Of a stretch of DNA of 64,000 nucleotides, positions 1-11,260 are shown in pieces. The stretch lies in NCBI RefSeq assembly GCF_040954835.1, contig NC_090708.1, forward strand, positions 29,090,001-29,154,000, given 5' to 3'. This DNA comes from Lepisosteus oculatus (lineage: Eukaryota; Chordata; Actinopteri; Semionotiformes; Lepisosteidae). A program made the translations under genes and the position numbers. The notes below the pieces were generated by a model. It made no database searches, was not told the origin of the DNA, and worked only from the letters and a program-made list of their open reading frames with translations. Every line of letters starts with the position of its first letter. Position 1 is the stretch's first letter.

Positions 1-1143
1 CCAATTACTGTTACAAACAAGGGGGGGTCATTTGGCCAATGAGCCCATATGGTTGCTTGTAGCTAACAGATCTAATGATCTATTTCCATTAAAAGAAGTT
101 AAAGGTCACTTCATCAACATTGTGTAGCTTTTTTCAGATACTTACAACTCGTTTTACTACGAACCCTTGTTTATCACATCTAAATGCACTTTCCTATAGT
201 TTCCATCTGTGTTCACAGGTTTGTTTCATTGTTTGCGTTGACTTCATTAGTATAGGTATGTTAATGACTTTGAGGATTTTCAACATGGGAATCAGGTCCA
301 CTTTCAAAACTCTACATTCAAAGATTTTGGTTTAATGTTTTCTTGACTTGTCAGTACATTGAATCCGGTCTGATACCATATATATTGAATCTGGACTGCT
401 AAAACTCTGAACTTGTTTGTAGTAAGTGACATTTGTCATTTATTTTCCTAATCTTGAATTTTGTCTGTCTTTTTGTTTTGTGTTTACAGTTTAAACATTG
501 TTTTGTAATTTATCTGTTAGGGTATTAACTGCAAGTTTTAGAAGTTTAATAAGTGTAACAAAATATAGAGCAATGATTTCATTTAGAAAAGGTAATCATC
601 CTAATTAGCACAGTCTCCTTTGGTACTAATTAATTATGTCAACCCAATTTGATTTTTCTGTCCATTAACCAGACCAAGTTCCTTACCTTGGTTGCCTACT
701 GTCTTTAATTTTAGAATCAAAAATTAAAATTGAAATTAATTTAAATGAAACTTATATTGTATATTGGACATAAAATAGGTTTATGTCATGTGATCTTTAA
801 AGAAACATATAGCTCTTTGTATCTAATCTATTTTATGAGTAAATTTACAATCTTCTTTCTTTTTCTTGAAAAGTAAGCTGGAGAGGAATTTGTTTTGGAT
901 TTTTAACTTGTCAAAATCAAATAATGTCAAAGTCAAATAATGAAAAATTTCACTATTTTACATATTTCACTCTCTCAGTGGCTCTAGAAATTATCTGCTG
1001 TTTTTGTGAGTTCATCCACCTATTCTGTGCATGTTCAAACAGTTTAAAAGATGTGCAAAGGATATCTGTGTATAGTTTTAAAATTAAGGCTTGCTTCCAG
1101 AGAAGAAAAAAAATCAACTATTATTGTTTGTTTTCTGTTACAG
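1..1143. other. Intron or upstream part of receptor gene A, no exon recognised
   Basis: This AT-rich stretch lies 5' of the ITIM exon at 1144 and probably belongs to the same gene. I looked for copies of the TM exon and small tail exons seen in gene B (19512-19977) and found none that I could support. The open frames here are short and have no recognisable domain. Confidence 0.4.
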
Positions 1144-1284
1144 AATCCTCAGATAAGAACAGAAACCTACACTGCCTTGGCTTTTAATGAAACTAGAGCT
1201 AAACACACAAAAACAAGGAAGGAGCAGGAGGGAAGAGTAATATACAGTCAAGTCCATTTTCAGGCAAGAAATGACAAGAAGTAA
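1144..1284 (+). CDS. Last exon of a NITR-like receptor (gene A), cytoplasmic tail with two ITIM-like motifs; gene is partial at the window edge
   Basis: The exon follows a good acceptor (tctgttacag) and reads 46 codons to a TAA at 1282-1284. It contains ETYTAL (Tyr 9) and VIYSQV (Tyr 34). The second fits the ITIM consensus [SIVL]xYxx[LIV]; the first has Glu at position -2 and is only ITIM-like. Spacing of the two tyrosines (25 residues) and the basic linker match the tail exons of gene B (22519) and gene C (42968), so the three are paralogues. In this family the phosphorylated tyrosines recruit SH2 phosphatases and inhibit the immune cell; that role is inferred from the family. The other exons must lie left of the window or in the unresolved 1-1143 stretch. 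Phase 0 at its start agrees with gene B. Confidence 0.75.
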   Translation, partial: NPQIRTETYTALAFNETRAKHTKTRKEQEGRVIYSQVHFQARNDKK

Positions 1285-1574
1285 AAAAATGTCAGATATC
1301 AATTTGTTCATTGAGGCCTGACTCTTTCCATAGACGGAACATAATCGTTAATTAGCAGGTAATTGACTAAGTTCTTAAATTGGTTAGTACAGTAACATGC
1401 ATACTTACAAGTTTGAACTTAAAACAAACCACCAAATTAAAAGACCACCCAATCCACTCAATGTTACTCTTTCACACAATATATTAGTCGCTGTGCTTTA
1501 GATGTCATTATGACCATCTGTACTGGGCACTCCTTTACATCGGAATTAGTTTTATTTCTTTCTCCATCCTTCCT

Positions 1575-1905
1575 TTTTCTAAGGACTGTATCCAATACAG
1601 TCGCAAGGGAGCTGGATCCTATCAATGCAAGCACTGGGTACAAGGCAGGATACAACCTGGACAGAATGCCAGTCCATCACAGGACACACACAGACACAAA
1701 CATATACACACTCAAACCAGGGCCAATTTATCTACCAATATGTCTTTGGACTGTGGGAGGAAACTAGAGTACCTGGAGGATATCCATGTAAACACTGGGA
1801 GAACATACACACTCCATGCAGATAGCAATCCAGGAATTGAACCTGGGGCCCCAGAACAGTGACACAGCAATGGTAACAACCATATAATTGTGCTACGCTG
1901 TCCTG
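1575..1905 (-). repeat. tRNA-derived SINE, inverted
   Basis: On the - strand this reads as a tRNA-like head, then a conserved body containing the phrase about cccacagtccaaagacat, and an end with gtatcctgccttgtacccag. The same body recurs at 30856, 42581 and 43556, which shows it is an interspersed repeat. The cytosines are decayed, so it is an old copy. Confidence 0.7.
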
Positions 1906-2636
1906 TTCCATTTTGTGCTCAATTGCATTGGTATTGTCTTAGTAATAGGGCTGCTGTGTAATGTGATTGTGGCTGTGTATTGAAGCAGCTTAAAAACAAT
2001 TAATATGAATAAGATTGGTGTAGCCCATTGTTTCTGAGATATAACCATTAGCTCTGCGCTGTGGTGCTTGGGTGCATTAATATACTGTCTAAAACATATT
2101 GTTGCAGAATTGAAGTTCTTTCATATAGTTCCAATAAAGGTGTCATACAGCTTATAATACCAAATCAGTTTGTCCAGGGAGGTCTGTCTGTGTCCACAGA
2201 GACTAAATTTTCTTTCTTTGAATAAAATGTAGAAAAAAATGTCTTTGCCTACTGTACTTTTTAACATTATCCTTCTAATGTCTGTTATACCCTACAGAAG
2301 ACCCGATATACAGTGCCTTGCAAATGTATTTAGATATTTGCATAGTCTCCACTTTTCCTTGTATGGAAGCTTGCAGTCATCACAGTCTTTCTCATAAAAA
2401 TCAGCTTTTTAAACAAAAAGCACTGTTTTTTTGCCTTTTTGCTAAAATTAGCAGAAAAGGGCAGCAATTGTTTAAAAAATCTATTTTTATATTTACAAAA
2501 ATGAAACACCTTGTGCATCTGTATTTCTGCCAATCATTTTTTTTTATCTGTCATTAGGTTTCATACTTACATAAAGTAGCATACATAGAGTAACTAGAAG
2601 ATAGCGGACAAAGAAAGTACCGATAAAGAAAGCACC
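1906..2636. other. Intergenic, nothing recognised
   Basis: No coding, RNA or repeat signature could be recognised apart from short open frames without domains. Confidence 0.4.
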
Positions 2637-2641
2637 GGTAT

Positions 2642-3033
2642 TGTCACGCCCCACACTTTCCCTCGCAAACGACGTTACATTCCCGGAACCTCTGCTTCCC
2701 AATCTTATCCCTGATTGAACCCAACACATTCTCACATGCATCATATTCCTCAAATTCTCACTCCCTAACCAATCATCCAATCACACCCCTTTCCTTTCAG
2801 TATTTAAACCCCCTTCGCACACCTTCCCATGCTCACTATTGAGAAGCCTTTCTTAGTATTCTCCAGTGTGTGTTTCCAAACCTTTTGATTGATCTCCTGT
2901 TATGAATCTTCTGCTTCCACCTCTTGACCTCGCCTTTGGATTGTCTCTTGGATTTTCCCTTTGCTACTTTGTGTCCTATGGGATTCCAGTCATGCATAAG
3001 GATCCTCCTATTCCACGTATAGGTTCCCTGACA
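2642..3033 (+). mobile_element. Gypsy-like solo LTR with 5-bp target duplication GGTAT
   Basis: The element begins TGTCACG and ends CCTGACA. It is flanked by perfect GGTAT copies at 2637-2641 and 3034-3038. A TATA-like box (gtatttaaa, about 2800) lies inside. It is about 390 bp and resembles the solo LTR at 40390 over most of its length. No internal coding part remains, so it is a recombined solo LTR. Confidence 0.88.
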
Positions 3034-3038
3034 GGTAT

Positions 3039-5994
3039 GCTATTGTCTCTGTAACTAGATCCCTAGCTTAGCTATGGTGTGTGCCTTGTCAGATCTGAAT
3101 TTGTTAAACTCCTGCATTATTTGATTTTTTTTCATTTATTTTTTTATATGCTGACCACATACACACATTTGCATGAAACCTAAGTCTGCTGTACAGTCTT
3201 CCACACTTAAGAGTGAATGAAATACATACAGTATGCCACCCAAATGTGTTGACTTCTAAAAGCCAAACCCAAATTCCTATAGTGTTTCATCGCATTTGTT
3301 AAAACATACATAAAGACAGGTCAGGTGGTCATTGGAATATTAAAGCTTTCAGTACCAACCCCACATGGTGATTGTGTTAGACGAAGCCTTAAGGTATGTT
3401 AAGAATTTATAAAACAGGATCAAACCAAAAGCTGCCAAGACCATCAATTTATTTCTTACAGGAAAACAATTGAATGGTAATATTTTGTTCCAATTAGATA
3501 CCATGAAAATCATTTACTTTTTAAAATAGATCAGTTGTTTTGAATAATTTGAAACTTCAGAGGTCTCTAACCTTCTCTCAGAGGAGGTTAATGTTACCTG
3601 TTTTGTTTTAAATTGCACACCCAGAGTGTATACTAGCACTGTTTTCCATTTTATTCATTTAGAACAATGTGTCTAATAATGATCCCTGAGGCACTGCACT
3701 AGCTTCACCACTCAATTGAGAGATTTAGAGGCACATTGCCTTAGATTTGTCCAGCTTCAAAATAACAAATTATTTTATGATGAACATTGTTGCATGTGTT
3801 TTGAAATTGAACTCTTATGTCATAAGCTCTGCATGCATCCATAATTTGTTAGTTGCTCAGAGTAATCTAATAACTTACTTAATCAGGATCTATGATTTTT
3901 AACTTCATAATTATTAACCTCTATAATTGAACTCTTAATTTAAACAGTAATGTAATGTAACTCTGTCTTCATAACTTTACACATAATAGTCATAGGAGTG
4001 AATTTTTTTTTTTTAAAGTTAAAAATTGTCAATAAAAATTTGTCCTACTCTTGTGTGGCATTTGTAGCTTTCCAAATATTAAGCACACCTCTTGGTGTGA
4101 GTAACTGTTGAATCACATTCCTGAACAGAAAAGTGTAAGCAGTATTTCTGATATGTTGAATTACACTAGCACATGAAAAAGGTTAGTGTTATATTTTCAA
4201 CAAGTGTTACATACAGTAACAACTTGTGAGCTAGTCATATTAAGTCTTTTTATAGTAATTAATTCATAAAGGTTTGAAAAGGATTGTGAGAGAACAATTA
4301 TATTTAGAAAACAATAGGTTTATGTTCTCTTAGTGAAGTAAAATATTCAATGCTTGGCCTTAACGCAACAATGAGGGCCAACTTGCAACTTCCAGAAAAA
4401 ACAAACAAACCTAACTGCTGACCTACAATATTATTGCCATAAAAACTGGTAATGCATCTCAGAACCTTGATTAAGTGTCTAAATATCAAGTAAAATTTAA
4501 GTTTTAATTTATTTTTTTAATTTAAAAAAAAGTGTTATGCTGCTACCACCGGTAAACTGTTCTGTAGCCTGATGCTTTGTTAATGCCCAAGCTCAGGTCT
4601 CAGCATGCTGATAAAAGTGTTAAAATAGAAGTAGTGAATGTCAGGATCAGAAAATATAAGACAGATTGTTAAGATCTGTCTATAAAATAAGCGAGGCTCC
4701 CAACTGAAAAATAAAAGAGGAAAAATCTGGCAGACCAATGGTGTAAAAAAATCCAAAACCAGGAAAAAAAACAAAAAGGCAAGGAAAAATATCTATGGAT
4801 AAAAGAGAAAAAGGAATTAGTATAGTCTTTTTTTATATTTGTCCAATTTGTCTCAAATTTTTATCCAAGTAAGTAAACACATAGGGCAAGGTCTACAAGC
4901 ATATTGAGCTAATTTCCAGGGTCACAACTTGAAAAATTTATCTTTGAAGGCAGGATGAAATTTCTGTCTATATTGTAGTCTGCTTTATTTAGAAGGCAGC
5001 ATATCTTTTCTTTCAATTAAGTAGCTGTGCAAACATGCATAGGCTGCAAAGAAACTCCATAAATGAATGATCAGCAAGGTGGGCATCAGAATCAAACTCA
5101 ATAGCATCTCAGCCAATCACCAACTTGTGATGTTGTACATTACTAATTTTCACTGGTTAAACCTACTGGCTCCTCATCTCTCCAACTGAACATGTAATCT
5201 GACCTTTCCAACAATGTCACTGCAAACAGTCCAAGTCAGGACTTAAACTTTTCTCCATGATGCTGGGAACCAAAATATTGAGTCAGGAAAGTACAGAATT
5301 CTGTTCAAGATATTCTCTCTGAAGCAGAAGAAATCTTGTCTTTGCAAACCCACTGTTTCTTCGATGGATCAATGAAATTAGGTAGTTGGAGTCTTTCTTT
5401 TTGTCAATATGTAGAATATCCATGCTAATTCTGAACAAAGATATACCTGGTATGAACCGAGTTCCCCTTAGTCTACTTTGCAGCCGGGACCCAGAAAACT
5501 GCGTTGACTGTTATTTCAAGACCTAAGTTCAGACATGTTAACTTTGGCAGAGCAGCCTGAATACCAATGTTACTCTCTGGTTCCGGCTGAGAGGCTGCTG
5601 CTCCTCTCACCAGATTTACATTTTTTCATTAAAAAGAAAATTGTATCTACTTCTCATTATTTTTTTCTTTCTCTTCTGCCCTGGTTTCTAATTATTTAGT
5701 TTTATCTGCTTCACATTGCAATTTACAAACGTGACTTCCACTTGCATTGTGACTGCTGCTTCTACTGCCGACTACTTCCTATTGAAATTGTTCAGCTGAG
5801 GACTTTTAACCACCTGCTACTGCATTGATTCTGGATTTCCTCCACGTCTTGATGCATTGTCGCGGATTCATCGAACATGCTTCTAAGGTACACCTCACTG
5901 CAACTGCTGCAACTAAAACAGAATTACTCCCTGGTAAAAGACACATTTGATTAGAATATGCTGTCACATTTTAATTACATAACCTTCTCATTGT
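3039..5994. other. Intergenic, nothing recognised
   Basis: About 3 kb of AT-rich DNA with only short open frames. No immunoglobulin exon, transposase, RT or structural RNA was seen on either strand. Confidence 0.4.
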
Positions 5995-7265
5995 AAATAA
6001 CTTTTTTGAATCCCTCCAATATGGCTTCCATCAACTTCACAGCACAGAAACTGCCCTGGTCAAAGTTACTAACAATTTTCTAATAGCTTCTGATTCTGGC
6101 TCTCTCTCTATGCTCACTCTTGGGAGATTTAAGTCTGAAATTGGTCTCGTTAAGGCTGGTGTTCCTCAGGGTTAGATACTGGGTCCCTTACTTTTCAGCA
6201 TTTACATGTTTCCACTTGGTCAGCTTTTAAGATCACATGGCCTCAACTATCATTTTTATGCTGATGATACTCAAATATACATCCATACCAAACCTGATAC
6301 GAATGTGTCTCTATTCTATTTAATTGCATCTCTGACATAAAAACTTGGATGACTCAAAATTCCCTTTATCTTAACTGTTACAAGACTGAAGTCATGCTTA
6401 TTGGCACCCCATATCAACTTTGTAAAGCCAATCCTGTAACCCTGTATGTGGATGGTACTGTACTTGAGCTTCAGTCTAAATTGAAAGAGCTTGGGGTTAT
6501 ATTTGATTCAGGCTTAACATTCGACCTACATACGCAGCAAATTGTTAAAACATCTTTCTTTCACCTCAGAAACATCACTAGACTACACCCTATGTTTTCA
6601 CTGACTGATCAACACATTTGTCTTCTCCTGAATTGACTACTGTAATGCTCTACTTGCTAGAATATCTAAATCCACATTGAACAAACTCCAGTATGTCCAA
6701 AATATGGCAGCCAGAATCCTGACCACATCTAGTGCAAGTGATCACATTACGTCTATCCTGGAGTCCTTGCACTGGGTTCCTGTCAAGTTTCATGTTGATG
6801 TCAAAATTCTCATGTTTACCTATAAGGCTCTACTTGGCTTGGCACCTCAGTACCTGCGTGATCTATTATTGCCCTACTCCCTATCTCACAACCTTCGCTC
6901 CTCTAATTCTGGTCTCCTAACTGTCCCCCAAGCCCATCTACACTCTATGGGTGATAGGACCTACTCCTGTTATGCCCCTAACCTCTGGAACTCTCCCCTT
7001 AAGGATATCAGACTCAGCTTCTCTAAACTCCACTAAATCCAGACTCAAAACCTTCTTCTTTAGAATAGCCTTTACTTAACTGGTTCCATTCTTTACCCCT
7101 CTGCTCCTACTGTATTTAGTACCACCATCTAATGTCTCCTCTACATATTCTCATCGTGTTTATCTTGTGTATTTTTTATTGTTGTTGTTATCATTCTGTA
7201 AAGCACTTTGAAAAGCCACCTTTAAAGGTCCTATATAAAATAATGTTTATTATTATTATTAATCA
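5995..7265 (+). pseudogene. LINE of the L2 type, 5'-truncated and decayed
   Basis: Reverse transcriptase motifs appear in order: HSTETAL near 6040, VPQG followed by a stop at 6170, [10 protein letters not shown], then the catalytic YADDTQIYI near 6260. The C-terminal part is visible as two open pieces at 6349-6636 and 6677-7036, with the typical LHWVPVKF and YKALLGLAPQYL phrases and APNLWNSPL. The 3' end has the common tail (aaagcactttg, then tatataaaataatg) and a TTATT microsatellite at 7250-7262. Several stops and frame changes, and a deletion before VPQG, make it non-functional. Assignment to L2 rests on recognising these motifs. Confidence 0.85.
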
Positions 7266-8280
7266 ACACTGGGTAAAATTCTCTCTCTCCTCTCTGCAAC
7301 CAGGAAACTCCCAGCACAGAACAGCTGAAAGTAGGATCATGAACAAATCTGAGCTCCAAATCTGTAGAAATTTTAACTCATAAAGGACTCCGAAGTTATT
7401 AACATCGATCTTTGTAATTCCACGGTCTGCATGAGTGAGACTCTTAATTTTCCAATTTTGTTTTGCAGTTGAGTTATGAACTACCTGGGTCAACCCCTTT
7501 AGAAAATTATAGTTCCTTTTCACATTTATGATTTTTTAGCATAAACAATATCTAAAACCAATGATCTTGCAATACAGTAAGTTGCTAATCCCTAAATTCT
7601 TAAATATGTGGCTTGAAAGATGGGTCAAATCTTTGAAAGGCCCTTGAATTGCATATTAATTTAAAAAGGACACATTGAGAAACTGATGACTTCTTCTGAT
7701 TTTTTTTAAAAGGTCACAGGTATGAAGTATTAAGACGGGCTAGTTAAAGCCTCTTAGAAAGAGCAGGCAGTTGCTTGCTAATGTCCACTTTTTAAGGCCA
7801 CACTAGCAACTTTTTTGATGAGGGTATAATATTGGTGACAAATTTAATTTTCCCCCACTTGGGCAAATAGAGAAACAAAATTGCAGACATTGTTGTTCTT
7901 TCACCCAACATAGAATGCTTGAACTCAGCAGACAGGGTTACTGACGGTCAAAGTCGCCATACATGGTCACGTGATCATCCAAAAATGAAGGCGATAAATC
8001 TCAGGAACAAAAGCAGTTGGGAAGTTACTTTTAATGGTAAAAACCGGTACAAATGCAGCACTAACAAATGAGGTGGGTTTCATTGTTTGTGCTGTTTGTA
8101 GGGGGGGCAACCTGATGGCGCTCACAATTTGTGATTGTTATAGTAAATTAAAACCTCACATCACCTATAGCTGAAATATTAAATAAATTCTTCTCACAAT
8201 GTGCACATATCATTATATATACAGGGATATAGCAAGTGTATATTGTTCTGTGTATTTGAATAATATTCATTTTTGCAGAA
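7266..8280. other. Intergenic, nothing recognised
   Basis: No domain or repeat family identified. A short stretch near 8520-8570 resembles 55865-55915, so it may be part of an unnamed repeat. Confidence 0.35.
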
Positions 8281-8345
8281 TTAGAGTCAGTGATCAGGAG
8301 TTTTGTATACAAGCATGTGTCTAAATATTTACGATCACAATTGTT
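8281..8345 (+). pseudogene. Relic resembling the start of a NITR-like I exon
   Basis: The sequence parallels 30695-30760 closely (ttagagtca, caggagttttgt, gcatgtgtct, caattgttg) and both resemble the first 50 bases of the intact I exon at 36279. No frame remains. It is probably a trace of an extra receptor gene copy. Confidence 0.4.
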
Positions 8346-10085
8346 GAAGAATTCTAATCATTAATGAGTCCCTAATTCTTCAAATGAGGATTAGTCAGTG
8401 AGGATATAAAGATGCAACCAAGCAGATTACACACAAAAAAGCATTACTACAGTGAAATGACTTTGCCATACCATATTACACTGCCCAAAGAATCTTCACT
8501 GGCCAAAGAAGATTGAAAGTTGCCACTTGTGGTGCCTTTGATGTTAGTGAAAACATTAGCTTGATTAATCTTTTGTCCTACTTCTTCATGTCCACTTAAT
8601 ATGGAATATTAATATTGAGTCATGTAAATAAAAGGAAATTTTAGCCAAAAATAAAAATTCATAGAGAATTTAAATATATTAATTTCTGAATTTAAATAAA
8701 ATATACAATATTAATATAGCTGTTAGTGGCAGTGTATTCCACTTTCTTCCTAAGTATCTGCATTGAAGTCTAACTTGTTGCGGTTATTTTGGAAACATTT
8801 TAATGCACTTGTTTTAACTACATTTTGCTGTAGTGATTGTTGTAATGGAAAATTAAACATTTGTGCCTGCGAGCTAGAAGATTCTGGGTTGTATAGCTGC
8901 TGCTATAGTACTTTAAACAAAAAGGACTCTTTCTCTAATAGTAAAATAAAAATAAAATGGGTACTTTTTTATTTGTATATTTTATATTTAAGTTAAATAT
9001 TAAAATAATATTGATAACTGACAATAATGTTGAATGAACATGGATGGGTTAGCAAAACAAGAATACTGTCAATGGCCGGAGAAAAGAAAATAGTTCTATC
9101 AGTTGGGACAAATTGATCAATTAGAAAAAATTATACATCATGTTTTGTGAAGACTGGACCTGGAATTAAAAAATCATAAAAATATTGAATAATAAGAATA
9201 AAAACTATTGCAATTGCTATAAAAACCTTTAGACACTGCTAGAGAGCCTTTATTTGCTGTTATGCAATGAAAAAAAAACCTCAGAGTTGCCTTCTGGTGT
9301 GAAAAAAGGAGCACTGATAAAAAACTGATTGATTACCCCTACTGAGTCAATGATTGACAGCTAAAAGGCAGGCAGAATGCAGCCTGAGGCTTCAAGAGGA
9401 AGTCTTACCCCCTAAGGGCTCTGAATGGCTGAAAATACAATGAATGACAGCACTTTTTACCAATCAGATCACCTTATTTCTCGCGGTCCTGCTTCAAACA
9501 TTTACTACAAAGTCAATAACGTTCAATAGCCTCCAGGTCTGGAGATGAGCTAGTCTGGGTTATTTTGGACATATATCATGCTTCAGAATAAGGTAAAATC
9601 ATGGGATATATATATTTTTGCTGGTTTTTGCTTTTGCGGTTTTGTTGCTAAAAATGTATGATATTGACATGTTGTGCTGGCCGGGTGGCCGGATGTTTTT
9701 ATTGGGGTTCTGCAAGTTCATTAATTTATTGGTTTATTGCACAATAGTGTCAAATCTGTGGAAACAAACTTTATGGTTTTGTTGTGATGATATTAAAGAA
9801 TACTTGCATGTGAGAAAATTTGTGGAGCGGTTTGAAAAAAACGTTGTTTATCATTCGTTTATCAAAAAAAAATGACATCCGGGCAAAGTGGGTACTGTAT
9901 AGACACATGGTACGTTAAGCACTCACTGTGGCACCTGGCGGTTTTTTAATGTAGTGAAGTCCTGCATCAGTTTATTTAAAAAAAATGGAGTTGGACATTT
10001 ATTGATGTGAAATACGGCATGCTCTTTGTGGTATGATGCATTACATTCTATATGGGGGCTTTAAGTTATAAAGTAACCTCATCTC
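8346..10085. other. Decayed receptor-flank DNA with two unexplained open frames
   Basis: An open frame at 8763-8996 includes ELEDSGLYSC, which looks like the framework-3 Cys region of an Ig domain, but nothing around it supports a full domain. A second frame at 9618-9875 (85 residues, hydrophobic, Cys-rich) is not recognised. The stretch 9920-10005 resembles 18985-19065, in gene B's intron before the TM exon, so this block is probably an old segmental copy of a receptor gene. Confidence 0.35.
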
Positions 10086-10330
10086 AGCCAAGATGTGAGA
10101 TGATTCTTTCCAGTGTACAATACACACTGAGACTTGTGCAGGAGAGCGCAATGTTTATTTGTTCAGATGTGGCTCAGGAAAATCCCTTCCAAGAATAATT
10201 AACAACCACTGAAACAGGAGTGATCAGTGCAAGATGAGCTCAGAGGCTGGGCTTTGTACACATAGCTGTTTCTCCCTCAGCCACTCCGATATTGGGACTT
10301 GGCCACAGGGAGCACTTTGCTGAGTGAAAG
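10086..10330 (+). pseudogene. I-type immunoglobulin exon, pseudogene
   Basis: This is a diverged copy of the I exon at 36279-36629. Shared phrases include gtgcaggagagc with aatgtttatt, gttcaga with tggctcagga, and gatattgggacttggccac for the region before the second Cys. The frame is broken by stops and small deletions, the canonical Tyr-Tyr-Cys is lost, and no J-like end remains. It sits 5' of gene B in the same orientation, so it is a remnant of a tandem gene copy. Confidence 0.75.
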
Positions 10331-10989
10331 TAGGCACAAATAATTCTTAACTATATCAACATATTCATCCCAGTAAATCCCAAACTAGTTGGTAACTGAA
10401 GTCTGTTAAAAAATAATATCCCAAGAACGTTTTCTCTCATTTTGGCATATCCTTTAAAACAGAAAACCCTTGAATCTCAAAACATCCAATCTCTGATCTA
10501 AACCTGGCCCTATATGGATTCTATTTCAAAACAAACCTTGAAGCAAATATGAGAAAATACTTAGAATGTCCAAAGAGAGGGACATACTTTTAGCATTAGT
10601 GGTATAAATATAAATTAATCCCATACATGAAGGCAAGGGGGCCTGCTCACAGGCCCCTGTTGGGGCCTTGGTAGTGTCACACTTGTTGCACTGCTTACAG
10701 TTCCACCATTGATGATGACCCTTAAAAATTAAACAAATTCCACATTTGATAATCATGATAGCAATTAAATTTTGACTTTTTTTCAAGTATATAATTATAT
10801 GTTAGATGAGACATTATGAGTTTGACTACAGACCGAGTTATAGTCAATCCATGTTTTTCCCTGTTGCTATTATCTCAAAGTCACAATGAATGTGCACTTC
10901 TTAATTATATAACTATCAAATTTGAAAACCATCATCACTATACCAGTGATTCATGCTATCAGCATAATTTTGCTAATTTAATTGTCTGT

Positions 10990-11260
10990 CAAATAATCTT
11001 CTCAGTCTTTGAAACATCATCACTCCTCGTGACTCAATACCATGGACTGCCCACCTCTACAAGATGTTTATCATGTTCCTATTTCAGACTTCTCTGTTAA
11101 TTGAACCTTTCAAGTTGTAGAAAGCAACTAGCATCACATACAGTATAAACTATACAGCAGTGATGAGGCACAGCACACTTCTGTTCTGCAAATCATGTGA
11201 GTTTGCACCTTCTTTGGCTGTAAGAAACTTTTTTTCTAGACAATAAATAGAGAGCACTGA
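10990..11260 (+). repeat. Duplicated 5' flank and leader segment of receptor gene B (paralogue at 31490-31740)
   Basis: About 230 bp align by eye between this segment and 31490-31740: both contain atcactcctc, ctgcccac(c/t)tctacaagatg, tttcagacttttctg-like sequence and cacacttctgttct. The gene B leader exon lies inside it. The 31-kb copy has lost the leader ATG and donor. It marks the start of the duplicated gene unit and should contain the promoter, though I see no clear TATA box. Confidence 0.65.
11163..11196 (+). CDS. Gene B exon 1: leader
   Basis: ATG opens 34 bases encoding MRHSTLLFCKS and ends in phase 1 at a consensus donor GTGAGT (11197). Joined to the next exon it continues into a hydrophobic run (CFILFQ), which would complete a short signal peptide. 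The length is small for a leader, and an upstream ATG could be used instead. Confidence 0.5.

Noticed and set aside
9618..9875. 85-residue hydrophobic open frame
   Set aside because: No start context, domain, splice sites or paralogue; its hydrophobicity follows from T-rich DNA.
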